Part shown: one piece after another, positions 1 to 11,900 of the stretch | Numbering within the stretch: position 1 is the stretch's first letter | How the letters are laid out: each line of letters begins with the position of its first letter | DNA from: Mangifera indica | Lineage: Eukaryota; Streptophyta; Magnoliopsida; Sapindales; Anacardiaceae | Direction: 5' to 3' | NCBI RefSeq assembly: GCF_011075055.1 | Contig: NC_058145.1 | Coordinates: 4,497,228 to 4,561,227, forward strand | Length of the DNA: 64,000 nucleotides | Notes under the pieces: generated by a model | Told to the model about the DNA's origin: nothing | Seen by the model: only the letters and a program-made list of their open reading frames with translations | Database searches by the model: none | Translations under genes and position numbers: made by a program

Positions 1-1626
1 TGGGTCTAAGTCATTGTTTCTTCCTTTCCTCTTATACCAAATGTCAAAAGATAAATTTGGTTGTTTCCATCTTTACCCACAACAACAAAAATGTACCACA
101 ATATCGTCATTTTAAAAAAGAACCATCAATACAAATAACAGGACGACAATATTCTTGAAATGCTCTAATTGAGCAACCTGAGGCCATAAAGACAAAACGA
201 AACCGATTATCTATATCAGTGTCAATGTGTGTAACTGTGCCAAGATTTTTCAGTTCCAAATTGTAACAATATACAGGTAATTGTTTGAACGACTCTTCGG
301 GAGAACCTCTAATCTCATTCAACGTCGAATTCTTAGCATGCCAAGCTTGAGTATAGGAGATATCTATTTTGTATCTATCTGCAACATCCGTTATGATATC
401 TTTCTGCCTATAGATTCGGTTAGAAGCAGTAAACACAGATTGCAATATTTTTCCAAGTGTTCGTTGCCTACTTGTCTGTGGTGAGGCATTATGGCATCCC
501 GAGGGCAAGTGTGAGTTTCCAACTTCCGTAATACAAAAATATCTGTGTTTTGTAATTTAACTCTCCTTGCCTTCCATTTACATTGAGCGTGTGCACATTT
601 GATATCCCATCTTTTTTTGTTTAAACTAGTCACCTTGATCTGATAGCCTTTTTCCAAAGCATCTCTATACATCGTATCAATCAACACCTGTTTACATGTA
701 AATTGATCATTCACTTTGATTCTCCCATCTCGTGGTGGAACTGCATATAATGCAATACCCTTATTTTCTACATCTCTATAAGGATCTAGAGCATCGAAAA
801 AAGGATTTGTAACTTGTACATTAATAGAAATGGGTTGGCCATGCATTGTTGGAGTGTTATGAAATAAACTTCTCTCAGCTAATCCACTTGGACCAACTCC
901 TGCTTCATGACCACCCTGTTAGCACCACTGTTTTCATCATTATCATCACCAACATCATCACATTCTTCATCATCACCATTATCACTACCACTTCTGTCAT
1001 CACCAATATCATCACCCTTGTCATCCCAATCATTATAACCACCATATTCTTCCTCGTTCGATTGAAAGTTTTATGTCGGAACAATACCCATCTCATCAAT
1101 TCTATCCGGTGTACCCCCTAAAGGGTCTTGCTCTCTTCTTATTTCATCATGTATCCTAACCTCAACCTCATCGCCTTCACGCATACTTGCTGGTTGCGTC
1201 TCATAATATATATTATCCAAGGAGTTAATCGCATCATCCATAGGTTTAAGTGATTGAACTTTTGGCTGTGGTTCAGTTCGTTGTTGTTGCATATTAGTTA
1301 TGACTTCTGTAGGCCTTGTAAACACTGTAAGAAATAATAGATCCCTTTTATGTGTCTTTGATAACCTCATTATAATCCGTATATCAAAATCATTCTTCAA
1401 TAAATATGACAAATCATTATAGGTGGTCAGATTTTGCATGTAAATTTTTACAATATTGTAACTTTGATTAAATGTCTAAACGAGAACACACTGCTTCTAC
1501 AAATCCATCAAAATTTATTTTTTTACTAATTGATATAAATGTTTGAACTCCATCAACGTATTTCATATTATCACCTCTATTAACCCAATATCCACCATAT
1601 CTAAGCAAATATATTAGTTTACCCAT
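1..1626 (-). pseudogene. MuDR-type MULE transposase, N-terminal half, frameshifted
   Basis: Likely start ATG at 1,626 (MGKLIYLLRYGGYWV). The order then follows plant MURA proteins: a PB1-like N-terminal domain (1,626-1,370), an acidic linker (about 1,060-900), a zinc-containing Mutator DNA-binding domain (846-480; AHAQCKWKARR, then LETHTCPRDA), a helical stretch (KIDISYTQAWHAK), and the beginning of the DDE catalytic domain at about 120-110 (VICIDGSFLK, holding the first catalytic Asp). The frame breaks near 1,470 and again between 508 and 391, and there are stops near 870-900 and after IDGSFLK. The reading is therefore a dead copy. The remainder of the catalytic domain and the SWIM zinc finger fall beyond the left edge. 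Confidence 0.85.
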
Positions 1627-1661
1627 ATTTTCTGCATAAAAGATATAAGAGAGATAAATAC

Positions 1662-1796
1662 CCACGCAAAATGCAAACATGCAAATACGCAAAACGCAAA
1701 CACAAACACAAACGCAAACGCAAACACACAAACACACAAAACGCAACCCACGCAAAATGCAAAAAACGCAAAACGCAGATGCAAACCACGCAATTT
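1662..1796. repeat. ACGCAAA-type degenerate short tandem repeat
   Basis: About 135 bases are built from 5-9 base variants of ACGCAAA / ACACAAACG. It lies just upstream of the likely transposase start in MULE copy A. Read on the minus strand it gives a meaningless VCVCVC peptide. Copy C shows no such array at the matching place (41,180-41,300), so the expansion is specific to copy A. Confidence 0.8.
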
Positions 1797-2273
1797 ACCA
1801 GAAATATTCTACGATTTTCGATTTTACCTAAATCTGGGGAACAAAACTATTAAATGCACAAATGTAAATATTTATAAAAAGATTCAAGCAAAAGAAAACC
1901 ACGCAAGAGGTGCTGATTACAGTTTTAAACTTTTTATTTCTAGAAAAGTTATTAGTTTTACAGTTTTCTGAATACAGATTGTTATTTATATAAAGGAAAC
2001 GCAAAATAAACTTACCTGATATATGATGATAATGAATGACAGAGACAATACAGATAAAATATGTTGTCGTTGGAATATTAATAGAAGAAGAACGTTGAGA
2101 GAGGAGATGATGGTAAAATAAAATAAAAACTACGTAAGTAGATTAATTATGTGAAATGAGAAGGGATTATTATTAGAATAAAAATATTGGTTTGCTTATA
2201 AAAGTAAAAAGCACTACGATTGGTTTAAAAACGTATAAACACTTATAATTTTAGTTATTTTAATTAATTTCCC

Positions 2274-2617
2274 CATAATTTTTATATTCTCATTTCTAAA
2301 GCAACCTGATTTTCAGATGCTTACACAAAATAATTAACTCCATCAGGCAAATGCCTCTCAATAGACCAAAAATATTGTTTCCACTGCATTCCACAAATGC
2401 AACTGTTTAATATTAAGAAAAATAACCAATGCTGATTCTGAATCCTATCATATATAAACAGAGAATTAACCAAAAAAGGAAAATAGAAATTTCTATACAT
2501 CTTTAATCAATAAGTCAAAATTTTGAACATACATACAGAAAAATTGTATATATATTCAACTTCCAGAACTTGAAATCAATATACTGTCCAAAGGAAAAAT
2601 ACACTTTAAGATTTCCT
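2274..2617. other. Spacer between MULE copy A and the P1 gene
   Basis: AT-rich stretch with no coding signal. The part next to 2,617 should hold the 3' untranslated region of the P1 gene on the minus strand. No other feature was recognised. Confidence 0.5.
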
Positions 2618-3206
2618 CTAATCAAACAAGCTAAATCCCATACCATCGTCACTCTCTTCCTTGGGTTCTTCCTGCAATATCAGATATAAACAAAAAAGGC
2701 CACATATAAATAAACCCACATTCAAAATTCAGATAAAAATAAAAAAACTTTCCTCCAACTAAAATTATTAAAGATGTTTTGCTTACCTTCTTCTCCTCCG
2801 GTGGAGGGGCAGCACCAGCTCCGCCAGCACCTCCAGAAGGGGCAGAAACAGCAGCTGGAGAAGCAGCGGCACCGCCGCCAGCGCCCACATTCATAATAAG
2901 GTCATCAAGGTTTCGTTTCTCTGCAAGCTTAGCAAACAAGCTAGGCCAGTAGGATTCAACAGTTAAATTTGATGCCCTCACCAATTGGGCAATCTTCTCC
3001 GCATGTTAAAATCATTGAGGAAAAGCCCAAAACCCTAACATAGCTCCCATCCCGAAAACTAAACTACCATTTATCTTATATTCCATTAAAAAATCTAAGA
3101 ATAAAATGCAAATTAGCGAAGAATATACATAGGATACAGTGATGGCGATACCATCATCATGGAGGATCATACAAGCATAGCTGCAAGCAATCTCTCCAAG
3201 CGACAT
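2618..3206 (-). CDS. RPP1: 60S acidic ribosomal protein P1 (three exons)
   Basis: P1 forms part of the acidic stalk of the large ribosomal subunit that recruits elongation factors. Exons on the minus strand: 3,206-3,138 ([19 protein letters not shown], ending IAIT), about 2,996-2,787 ([19 protein letters not shown], then [11 protein letters not shown] and an Ala/Pro/Gly hinge ending PPPEEKK), and 2,671-2,618 ([17 protein letters not shown], stop TAG). The last exon is the conserved acidic P-protein tail. Introns 3,137 downward and 2,786-2,672 start GTATCC and GTAAGC; the second ends TTGCAG. The first acceptor is unusual: the position matching the family's exon start (before GCGGAGAAG, base 3,002) is preceded by AT rather than AG. 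The nearest AG is 6 bases further, which keeps frame but drops two residues (Ala-Glu). The remaining protein looks intact, about 108-110 residues, a normal length. Confidence 0.88.
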
Positions 3207-3398
3207 CGTTTTGCCTTCACTTCACTATAATACATATTGCCAATCCACCAAATCAAATGCTGAGAAATTCAGAAAACCATAAAACTGAACAAACAAAACA
3301 ATTACAATGGTTATTTTGTTACCTGATAATCTGGAAATGCCTCTTTTCTTCTGCAACTGGTTGCTTAACCTTGGCCTCTCCAAAACAAATCAATGTGA

Positions 3399-3465
3399 GG
3401 TTAGGGTTAGGGTTTTTAACTATGGTGTCAATTGGACTGGGGCTAGATTTGGCAGCCCATTCAAA
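3399..3465 (-). promoter_or_regulatory. Telo-box and site II motif upstream of P1
   Basis: On the minus strand, 190-260 bases upstream of the P1 start codon, there is an AAACCCTAA repeat (plus strand GGTTAGGGTTAGGGTTTTT at about 3,400-3,418) and a TGGGCT element (plus AGCCCA near 3,453). In plants this pair is typical of ribosomal protein promoters and drives expression in dividing cells. A second AGCCCA/AACCCTAA pair sits inside intron 1 (about 3,024-3,040). Confidence 0.65.
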
Positions 3466-3709
3466 ACCTAATTAATGTTCTCAATATTACAACATAATGA
3501 GAGGCTATGAATATAATATAAAAATATATTTGATAAAATCTCATATATTTTCCGCCAACTTTCTGCTTTGTCCGGTGATATCTTACGAATCTCTTTCTCA
3601 ATTGAACATTTGAACACAAAACTACCTGATATCCTGCAATACCCAAAACCCAAAATCACTCAATTTTGTTCCATTTTAAGGGTTTCCATCTTTTGAACTG
3701 ACTCCTCTT

Positions 3710-5620
3710 CACAATGACTGGCCTCGGCTACTCAGAATCTCAATTGGCTCTGAAGACCTGTAATTTTGTGAAAAAGTTCATGCCTTTTTAACTGAAAACA
3801 GCCTCTCAAAGCCACACCTTCAGGCCAATAATCTCGTCTATATCTGTTCTAATATCAACAAATTGGATGTTAATGATGCCCAACGGTTGTTCGACGAAAC
3901 GTTTGAGAAATACCGTCACTTGGACTTCATTGATAAAAGGGTATTTAGAGAATGGGGATTACGAGTCTTTGTTTCGCATTATACACGATGTATGTTGTTT
4001 GGAAGAGAAATTCAACGAGCATACTTCTGTTGTTTTACAGTCTTGTAGCTGCCGAGAGGATTGGATTCTTGTTAACCAAATTCCATGGTTTTTTTTCCCT
4101 AAAAAATGGGTTTGAGAAGAACCTTTTCGCTGTAACTTCTTTGATTTTCATTTATTCAAGAAGTGGATTCGCTAATTATGCAGGGAAAATTTTCCATAGC
4201 TTGGCTTATAAAGATGTTAGGTGCTTGAATTTCATGATTTTGGAATATGATAAGGCAAGCTACCAAGATAAGGTTAAAGTGTGGAATCCCAATCAGAAGA
4301 GTTTGAGTTCAAGACTTGTTAACTTCATGTTAAAATGAGACTTTTGAATTACTTGATTTATTAGTTATAGAATTACTCATTAGATTTGAATTTGTTTTAT
4401 GACTCAAATTGTTTAGCAACTGTGATTGATGCTTGCTCGGAGTGTATAAACTTGGAATCTGGACTTTAACTCAATGGATTGGTCATAAAACTTGGTCATT
4501 CGTGTGATTCCAGTATTAGAACCGGTTTAGTTGATTTATATGTCAAATTTTGGGAACCTGAAGTCTGCTAGAATACTTTTTGACGGTGTGTCGGGTAAAA
4601 GTACTGCTTCATTTATTGCATTGCTGGATTAATGGAAACAATGCAACCGATGAAGAAGATGCCAGACCTTGTTTAGTCAGTAGAGATTAGCTGGTACGAA
4701 ACCAGATAATGTGACTTTTTCAAGACTCATTAGTCAATCTGCTAACCAATCTTGTTTCGATAGAGGCAGTAGCTTTCTTGCCTATACGATTAAGTTATGG
4801 TATAAAGCAGATTTAATTGAAGGCAATGCTTTAATACCCATGTATGCCAAATGTGGAAGCATTGAATTTCCCTATCAGTGTCAAATGTTCAAGGGTCAAT
4901 GTTGTATCATGGAATGCGATGATTTTTGCATATGCCCCTCATGGGCCGGTTAGAAAAGTTCTCTTGCTTTTCGACAAGATGAAATGTGCAGGTTTTGTAC
5001 AATATGCAATCATGATATTGGCTCTTCTTCAAGCCTGTATTTACTCTGGGTTACGGGAAGATGGCATATGCTTATTCAGTGAAATGGAACCAGTATATGG
5101 AATAAAGCCAATACTTGAGCATTTTACTTGCATGGTTGATCTATCTGGCAGGGTTGATCTTTTGTCTGAAGCCATGAATCTTATTAGAAATTCCCCTTAT
5201 CCCACACTCACCTCTTCTTTGGAGAACTTTGGTCACTGTCTCTAAATTAAGTGGGGCTTTGGGTTTTGGCATTTTGGCTTCAAACATTTTCTGAACTTAA
5301 AGCCTGAAAAGGCTAGGTCTATATATTTGTTTCAAATATGTATGCTTGAGAAGGAATGCTAGATGACGCAGCCAAAGTTAGAACAGCTATGGATGACTTG
5401 AAGTTTTGTAAAGAAGCAGGATATAGCGGGATTGAGATAAATACTAAGGTCCATCGATTTTTGGCAAGAGGCGAAGGCCATCCAAGAAGTAGAGAAAATT
5501 TTACAAACTTGGATGATGAGATGAAATGAGAGTTTGCTGATTGAACGTATTTCCGTTTGATTATGGATCCTATTCAAGTACCAAAGAGCAAAAGTGTCAT
5601 CAATCATATAGCTTCTGGCT
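3710..5620 (+). pseudogene. PLS-class pentatricopeptide repeat (PPR) protein with E/E+ tail, broken
   Basis: Pieces of one PPR protein run in order over 1.9 kb in shifting frames. Near 3,850 there is LDVNDAQRLFDETFEKYRH; 4,100-4,240 gives FEKNLFAVTSLIFIYSRSG; 4,820-4,870 NALIPMYAKCGSIE; 4,890-4,960 VVSWNAMIFAYAPHG; 5,080-5,190 GIKPILEHFTCMVDLSGR and LLSEAMNLI. At 5,395-5,525 the E/E+ style tail reads GYSGIEINTKVHRFLARGEG. Such proteins bind organellar RNA, and the E-type tails are linked to C-to-U editing. At least five frame changes and several stops separate the pieces (for example about 3,950, 4,340, 4,540, 4,900, 5,245 and 5,360). Only a few repeats remain compared with usual family members. 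It is judged a pseudogene, not an intron-rich gene, because PLS-PPR genes are usually intronless. Confidence 0.85.
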
Positions 5621-6723
5621 TCATGATACCTCGCATCATTTATGAAGCAAGGTTCCTCACTTCACTTGCAGTGCTTCTTGGTGTTCATTAATTTACTCAC
5701 AACTTCAGATGTTATGCAGTGATGCACATTTTCAGGATCTGCAAGCACTCAAGGTACCTTACTAATGCATTACCATTTCTTTTATCCGTCGATGTCATTT
5801 TGGATTCTAAATTTGATCTCTAAAGTGGAACTCTGATGCTCTGAAAGAGTTTGCATATAAGCTGTGCATATAATCTTGAAAATGTTGATATTCCTTCTTT
5901 TTGCATGGGTGAAATTTTGAATCGTTGAGATATTCAACTTCCATCATTTCAACAATTATTTGATGGAGCCAATCATTCATTCCCCAGCAGAATATATCTA
6001 ATTCTATCCCAATGTTTGCATCATCATAATTAAAAATTCAATTTCAGAAGATATTTTGTCATCGCACATCATTGTCAGCAGTAGAAGATACACTTAATTT
6101 ACCCAACATTTAGAAATTGCGTTAAGCACATCCAATCCTTCTAAAACAAAATTAATTGAATTCTTAACATAGTGTGATTGTGCTGGTGCTCACCAGATAT
6201 TGAAGAGCCTGTAAAGAAAATTTTGCACCTTCTTCGAGTAGGTTTGGTGGGTTCTACTGTTGGAATGTCACAATGGCCAAAATAAATTAACCCACAAAAT
6301 TTTTTAGTTAATTAATCACATGAAACTATTAGAGCTATCAAAATGGAACATTTTTGTGTTTATCCTGTGCTAAACGCATATCAAGGATGAACGGTTGAAA
6401 TGCTTTTCACTGTTTATTACAACTTTCCTGAGATTTTTTTCCTTCTAAAACAATTTTATAGTAAAAGGGAACGAGTGGTTTCATCACTAAAGCTATTAAT
6501 ATTCTAACAATCCTCTTTTCATGGCTTTCGGTGAATGTTTTTGGACTTCCAGAGAGATTACTGAAGGCGTTTAACTTTATTATTTAGGGTCATTCTAAGC
6601 TATGATGCTGGAACAGAACTAGAATCCTCTTTAGAAATTGTCGGTGATATTGATAGATCCCAATTGATTGGTTTGACAATATGTTGATCTTGTTTAGTAT
6701 ATTTAGAAGAAGAATAAGGCCGA
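5621..6723. other. Intergenic stretch, nothing recognised
   Basis: No open frame longer than about 60 codons, and no terminal repeats or RNA gene were noticed. Base composition is like ordinary plant spacer. Confidence 0.5.
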
Positions 6724-7244
6724 ATGACTATTTCCCACCCAAACTTCTTTCTCACGCATCTCTTTTTTGGCTTTCACTCCACCGTGTCCCCAACAGCCAT
6801 CATTGAGCTTAGCCCACCTCACTTAGATTCCTTTAATGCAACTTTCATCCAAGTTGACCCTTCAACATTTAGGACAATAGTTCAGAAACTAACCAAAGCA
6901 CTTAACAATTCGTTCGCTCAAAAGCTCTTGAAAACCCACCCACTCCACAATATGGGTCCGGAACAACCCATATTCAAGCTCCATGAATGAAGACAAACAA
7001 TCCAAAAGCTTGAAATCAAACTCAACAGAAGCCAAAACAACGACAATGTTCACACTAATGGAAATTACGTAGCAAGGAAATCCTTTCCTTGTGTCGTCGG
7101 TTTCAACCCTGGAGTTTCTCTCGCATGAGAGCCCGAGATTGCTAAGGTAGGAGGTGCACGCATGCGACAGTCCGAGGGAGCTATGCGAGGGAAGAAGAAG
7201 AGAAAATTATTGGGGAGGAAGGATTTAATTTGCATCCTCTCTGA
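6724..7244 (+). pseudogene. VQ-motif protein (VQ31/VQ4-like), broken by two TGA codons and a frameshift
   Basis: The reading from ATG 6,724 contains TFIQVDPSTFRTIVQKLTKA, which carries the FxxxVQxLT core (here LTK in place of LTG). VQ proteins are small plant co-regulators that bind WRKY factors and are often MAP-kinase substrates. Past the TGA at 6,988-6,990 the same frame continues RQTIQKLEIKLNRSQ and FNPGVSLA. A second in-frame TGA at 7,126-7,128 then follows, with EPEI after it. The conserved C-terminal block of this subgroup (EEEKIIGEEGFNLHP) appears at 7,194-7,238 in another frame. Both stops fit CGA to TGA changes, judging by Arg at these places in relatives. A real protein limited to the first 88 residues cannot be excluded, since it retains the VQ core. 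Confidence 0.75.
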
Positions 7245-7831
7245 TCTGCCTAGAGATGGCAATGTCAGAAGATGTTGCTCTATCAATTATGAAACCAGTT
7301 GATTTAATGGTAATGGTAAGATCAGAAGAATCAATAATATAAATGGCTGAATTGATTCACAGCTAGTTGCTCATCATAATATAAAATCAGATGTAATGTA
7401 AGATTAAGCACTAAGCTCTAACTAAAAGGCATTACTTATGTTTAATAAAGTATGAAATGGACATTAAGCAATAAGCACTAAATCTTTCTCTACCAATAAA
7501 ATTAGCTACTAATAATTTACAAACTGTCGTATTAAATTTGGTCCACCAACACACCTTTCTTCCAAGCACTCAAAATTACACTTAAATTTCTTTCTTTCTT
7601 TTTTAGGGTAGTGCGTTGTCTCTTCGCTTCCCTATTCCACAACATTCAAATGGCAAGAAATTGCCTCATATTAAGGGCAATAATTTTGTCCACACTTGCT
7701 CTTCTTTGAAAAGAAGAAATAAAATCTTCTTCTTCTTGTTTAGAAGAATGAAGAGCTGCTTGAGGATTATATATGATGATGATAATAATAATAATAATAA
7801 GGCTTAATTAAATTAATTATAGATAACTTAA
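7245..7831. other. Spacer with a GAT/AAT microsatellite
   Basis: AT-rich spacer between the VQ remnant and the end of the remorin gene. A (GAT)n(AAT)n run lies at 7,774-7,800, just beyond the remorin stop codon on the minus strand and probably in its 3' untranslated region. A CTTCTT-rich patch at 7,720-7,740 precedes it. Confidence 0.55.
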
Positions 7832-8952
7832 TTAAAAGAAAGATCGTTTGACAGGAGCTCTGCCAACAGCCCTCATCAAATTTGCAACTTCGAGAATTCT
7901 GGCCACCTTGGTTCCCCTCTTGGCCTCCGCTGACGCCCTCCTCTCTTCAGCTTTCCTGTGTGCTTTGGCCACATCATTTTGCATCTTCTCCAGGGCTCTC
8001 GCTCTTTTCTCTTCTAGCTTCCTCTATACAACCACCACAACCTCAATTATTAATTATAACATGATCACAAAAATGATTAAAGTAATTAATTATTTCTTAT
8101 TACTAATTATTCCAATATTTGCAAACTAAAAGATTACGTAACTTTTGAATTATTGGAGGATCAATAATTATAAACTGATGTAATCAAATTCACTAATTAT
8201 ATTCTCTTTCTGCTTAACGAAACCAATTATCGATCATGCATGCAAACGCCAACAACAAGCCTTTTTAATTACTACTTATTAATTACCTCAACTTTCTTCA
8301 TCCAACAGTTTGACTTTTGAATTTGCTCACTTTCCCAACCGTTAATTATGGCATCTTCCCTCTTAAACCGATTATTGATCTTCGAAATTTTGGCGTTTTG
8401 CCATGCTGATATCTTCGTCTCCACCTCTTCTTTCTTTACTCTTTGCACAGAAACATCACTATGAACGCCGCCAACAGAACCCGCCCGTATCGAATCTAAA
8501 CCCGATTCCAACGGACTATTATCCGGTACTATAGCCAAAGGATTAGTCTCTTCCGGTATCTCATCCTCCCCAATCCTCGCTAACTGATTATTATTATTGT
8601 TATTCATCATGACATCACTTTCATTAGTCTCTATAGTGGAACCAGCAAGAACGAGAGCGTTGAATTCTCTACTCATGGTTGTGAAATTTTCACTCAAAGC
8701 GCCTTCACTGGACACGGACAAGGACGATGATCGATGGCTGCTAGTCTCCCAAGTCTCTCTTCTACGACCACGATTCACCGGAGGGGGATGAGGTGGGCTC
8801 AAGGCATGGATGTCTCTGATGTTGGGTTCTTCTTCCTGATGGTAGTGATCGGCTTGGTCGTGATGGTGGTCGTTTTCGCCATTGGTGATGGAGCTTTGAG
8901 GGTTTAACATGTCAAAGTTTGGAGAGCGGTGTGTATGTATTTGTGTGGGCAA
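7832..8952 (-). CDS. Group 4 remorin (two exons)
   Basis: Remorins are plant plasma-membrane nanodomain proteins that organise signalling at the inner leaflet. Exon 1 runs 8,952-8,287 and exon 2 8,023-7,832 (stop TAA 7,834-7,832). The intron begins GTAATT and ends TATAG. Exon 1 encodes a disordered His/Pro/Ser/Asn-rich N-terminal half and the start of the C-terminal Remorin_C domain (VKKEEVETKISAWQNAKISK, then KINNRFKREDAIINGWE). Exon 2 gives the coiled-coil remainder (RKLEEKRARALEKM, KAHRKAEERRASAEAKRG) and the ending GRAPVKRSFF. Subgroup 4 members commonly end in this RSFF form, though often with Pro-Pro before it. Predicted length is 286 residues. A second Met 15 codons downstream (MLNPQSSITNG) is an equally good start by comparison with relatives. 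A run of six Asn (about 8,603-8,620) is a small polymorphic-looking tract. No frame defects were seen. Confidence 0.9.
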
Positions 8953-11900
8953 AAAGAGAGAAGGGAAAAGGGTGAAATAGAAGGCGGTGTAAGAAGAGTT
9001 GAGGGTTTAAACATAGTCTATGGAGAGTTTGGATTGATGATGGTTTTGACTGGTTTCAAGAAACATGAACCACAAACATTACATATGGAAGGAAGGAGAA
9101 GTCAGAGAATATGAAAGCTGTGAGTAGGAGAAAGTGAATTAAATAGCATGATGAACGTGAAAGAGGTAAATCCTTTATCTTTTATGTTTTTATTTTATTC
9201 CCCATATCTTGATTTTTTTCAATTGTGCCCTTAATTGCCTTCCAGCCATAATATTACATGCACATATTGTCAGTCAAGCTAATTATTAACTGGAACGTCC
9301 TATATCGCTGTCAACACAAACAAAGAAAAAGTAATTCTACCTCTACCTCTACCTCTATGTAGTACGTAACTTAATTATAACTATGAATTTTCATTGCCTT
9401 TGTGGAAATATCGAATTAATTATTTACAATGTTCTATTTAAATCTCAATTGCCAAAATACTTGTAAATTTGAATAGGGTATTTACAATTAGATATAACAT
9501 TTTTCAATACAATCTATTAGTCTAACATGATACAATATGATATAAAAAAATTAAGTTTAACTTTTACAAAAAATTAGTTCAAGTTAATCTAATATGACTT
9601 AAAAACTAAATTGAAATCAAAGTCATCTGAACTGATTCGAATATTTAGGGAAATACTATTGAAATCCTTACATATTATATATAAATGTGTATCTCCATGC
9701 AATTGTGCATATTTTGATTTTTTGTGATTTTTATATAAAAACTTTATTTTATTTTTATAGTAAAGATGAGATTTAGCTACTAAAATTATTGATGTATTTT
9801 AAAAGCTCTTGATAAGTAATTTTTGGGTTATTTGTAACAAGACATTGTGTTATCTTTTGTGTGTTGTTAATAGTAAATTGGACAATTTATGGGAAGAAAT
9901 TGAAACACTTAAACTCAAGAGAATAGAAACAATTAATAATTTCGAGTCAATTGAGTTGTGTCAAGTCAACTCCTACATAATTTAGTTTGAGTTATAATTA
10001 AGAAATTTTAACATGATTCTAATTCAGATCAGAATAGAGTTACGGCTCTCTAGGCCGAAACTCAAACTAACATAATACGGACATTACCCAGATGATATGA
10101 ACTATCACGTCTATTTACAATTATATGTGTCAATTACAAAAGTGCCCTAGTTTAATATTTTTATAAATTAATTATTTAATCAAATTAAGTTTTTTAATAA
10201 ATAATCTTGAAAATTGAAAACTTATAAAAGTGGGTGACGAAAGTGCCCAACTGGTAGTAACCACCAACAGCAAGCTAGCCGTCGTGGGTAGAGGCATTTT
10301 CAGAGACATTGTGAGCACAACTGAGATCACTTTATGAAGTGTTGACAGCATAGAAGCTTTTGTCAGCACTGTTTAGGAAATTTAGCCAAATCTTTCGTAA
10401 ACAGCAGCCAAGCAACTTATAGATTATTCTCGGTGATTAAATGAGAAGCCATACTTCTTCCATGCAAAGTTTTAGTTAGGGTTACCAAAAAGTATGGATT
10501 CTTACCATCCCTACCAAAGAATATATAAACTTGGTTGAAACGTTTGCTTAATAAGAGCTTACCGAAGAAGAAAAACAGCTATAGATGATAAGAATATTTT
10601 TCCTCTTAAGAATAAAAAACTTCTACATGCATGTGTTCTCCAATTAGAAGAGAGAAAAGTGATTCGAATAACATACGCACAAAGTGATGAAATGATGAGA
10701 TACATATTAATTAAAATTCACTTTTGTTATGAAACCCAAATTTGATGTGTACTAGCATGTCACATTTTCACATTAAGTCTTACCCAAATGTAGTGAGTCG
10801 TTTTTATTCGTAAGTTATATTTATTCTATTCGATTAGACTAACAATTGGATATAGTCTTAACTATTATAAATCTTTTTGAAAATTTATTTTTCGAATTCG
10901 TATTTTTTAAATTTACCCCTTATAGAATTCGGATCACCACAATACATCAACTTTCATAAATTAATGATTTTCATATATGTTATGCCTTAATATAAATTTC
11001 TAACACTTGATAATTAAAAAATTAAGTGTATATAGAAAGTAATTATTCTGTTAGAATTTTACTATCATATATTAATTTTACGCGTTGAAGTTATGGCTAC
11101 CTTGGCTCTTCTTGACAAACATTACTAGTAATTAGTAACATGAAAGTCAAAATCCTTTGGTAAGAAAGTTAATTCGTTGAATTGATGTTTATCCTAATGT
11201 ACCAAAATATAGTAAGATGACTCTCAACGATGAGATGAATGTGGATCCACATCAATAGCAATCAACCCACCCTTTGATGATGAAGCTAGAGACAAAAGCC
11301 AAAGCTAAGTCTCGAAAAGTTGTATGCATTTTTCTACTTTGAAGTGGAATTAATATGGCATGAAAGCATAGGTTAAAAGTGATCCTTTATGAGTTTATCT
11401 CATAGATTACTTGTAGCATAAGGATGATTATCTATGAGATATTTTATAATAACAAGGGTTTGAATATAAATAGCCCAAAATAATATTATATATACATAAT
11501 TTTAAGTATTCAATTAAATACGTTTATTATATATATCATGTAATTAGATATTATTTTATATTTAATTTAAAATAGTTAATCATATAATTACAGATCCTCT
11601 ATGTACTCAATTGTATATTCAAAAGTATATACACATAATTTTATTGTATAATCAATTCAATAATCATATATTCTATAAAAAAATATACAAGTTCTATTTG
11701 ATAAAATTCAATAACTTATCAATTCAATAAAATTGTGTACTTGTTTTGAATATACAAATACGTATATACTTATATATGTCATTATGTAACTTTATAATTA
11801 AATTTGTCATTAAAAATCTTTTGATATTTTAATTAGAATGATTATACACAAGAATACAAGATAATAATAATATTAATTTTGTCATTATATATATACTTTT

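Larger units (their letters stand above)
1..2273 (-). mobile_element. MULE copy A (Ulp1-type Mutator-like element), right part only
   Basis: The left part lies outside the window. It holds the 5' half of a MuDR-like transposase gene on the minus strand, an ACGCAAA-rich repeat upstream of the gene, and a terminal repeat at about 2,160-2,273. The reverse complement of that end begins GGGAAATTAATTAAAATA and later carries TTTACTTTTATAAGC. The same order of words occurs at the end of MULE copy C (41,603 inward), so the outer end is set at 2,273 by comparison. The companion Ulp1 gene seen in copies B and C would lie left of base 1 and cannot be checked here. Confidence 0.75.

Noticed and set aside
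905..1099. Methionine/valine-rich 64-codon frame, and the Ile-rich frame opposite
   Set aside because: Out-of-frame readings of the acidic linker (GAT repeats) of the MULE transposase.
10172..10369. Small minus-strand open frame of 65 codons
   Set aside because: No recognisable family and no splice context. The plus strand looks slightly more coding-like, but it is too short and interrupted to call.
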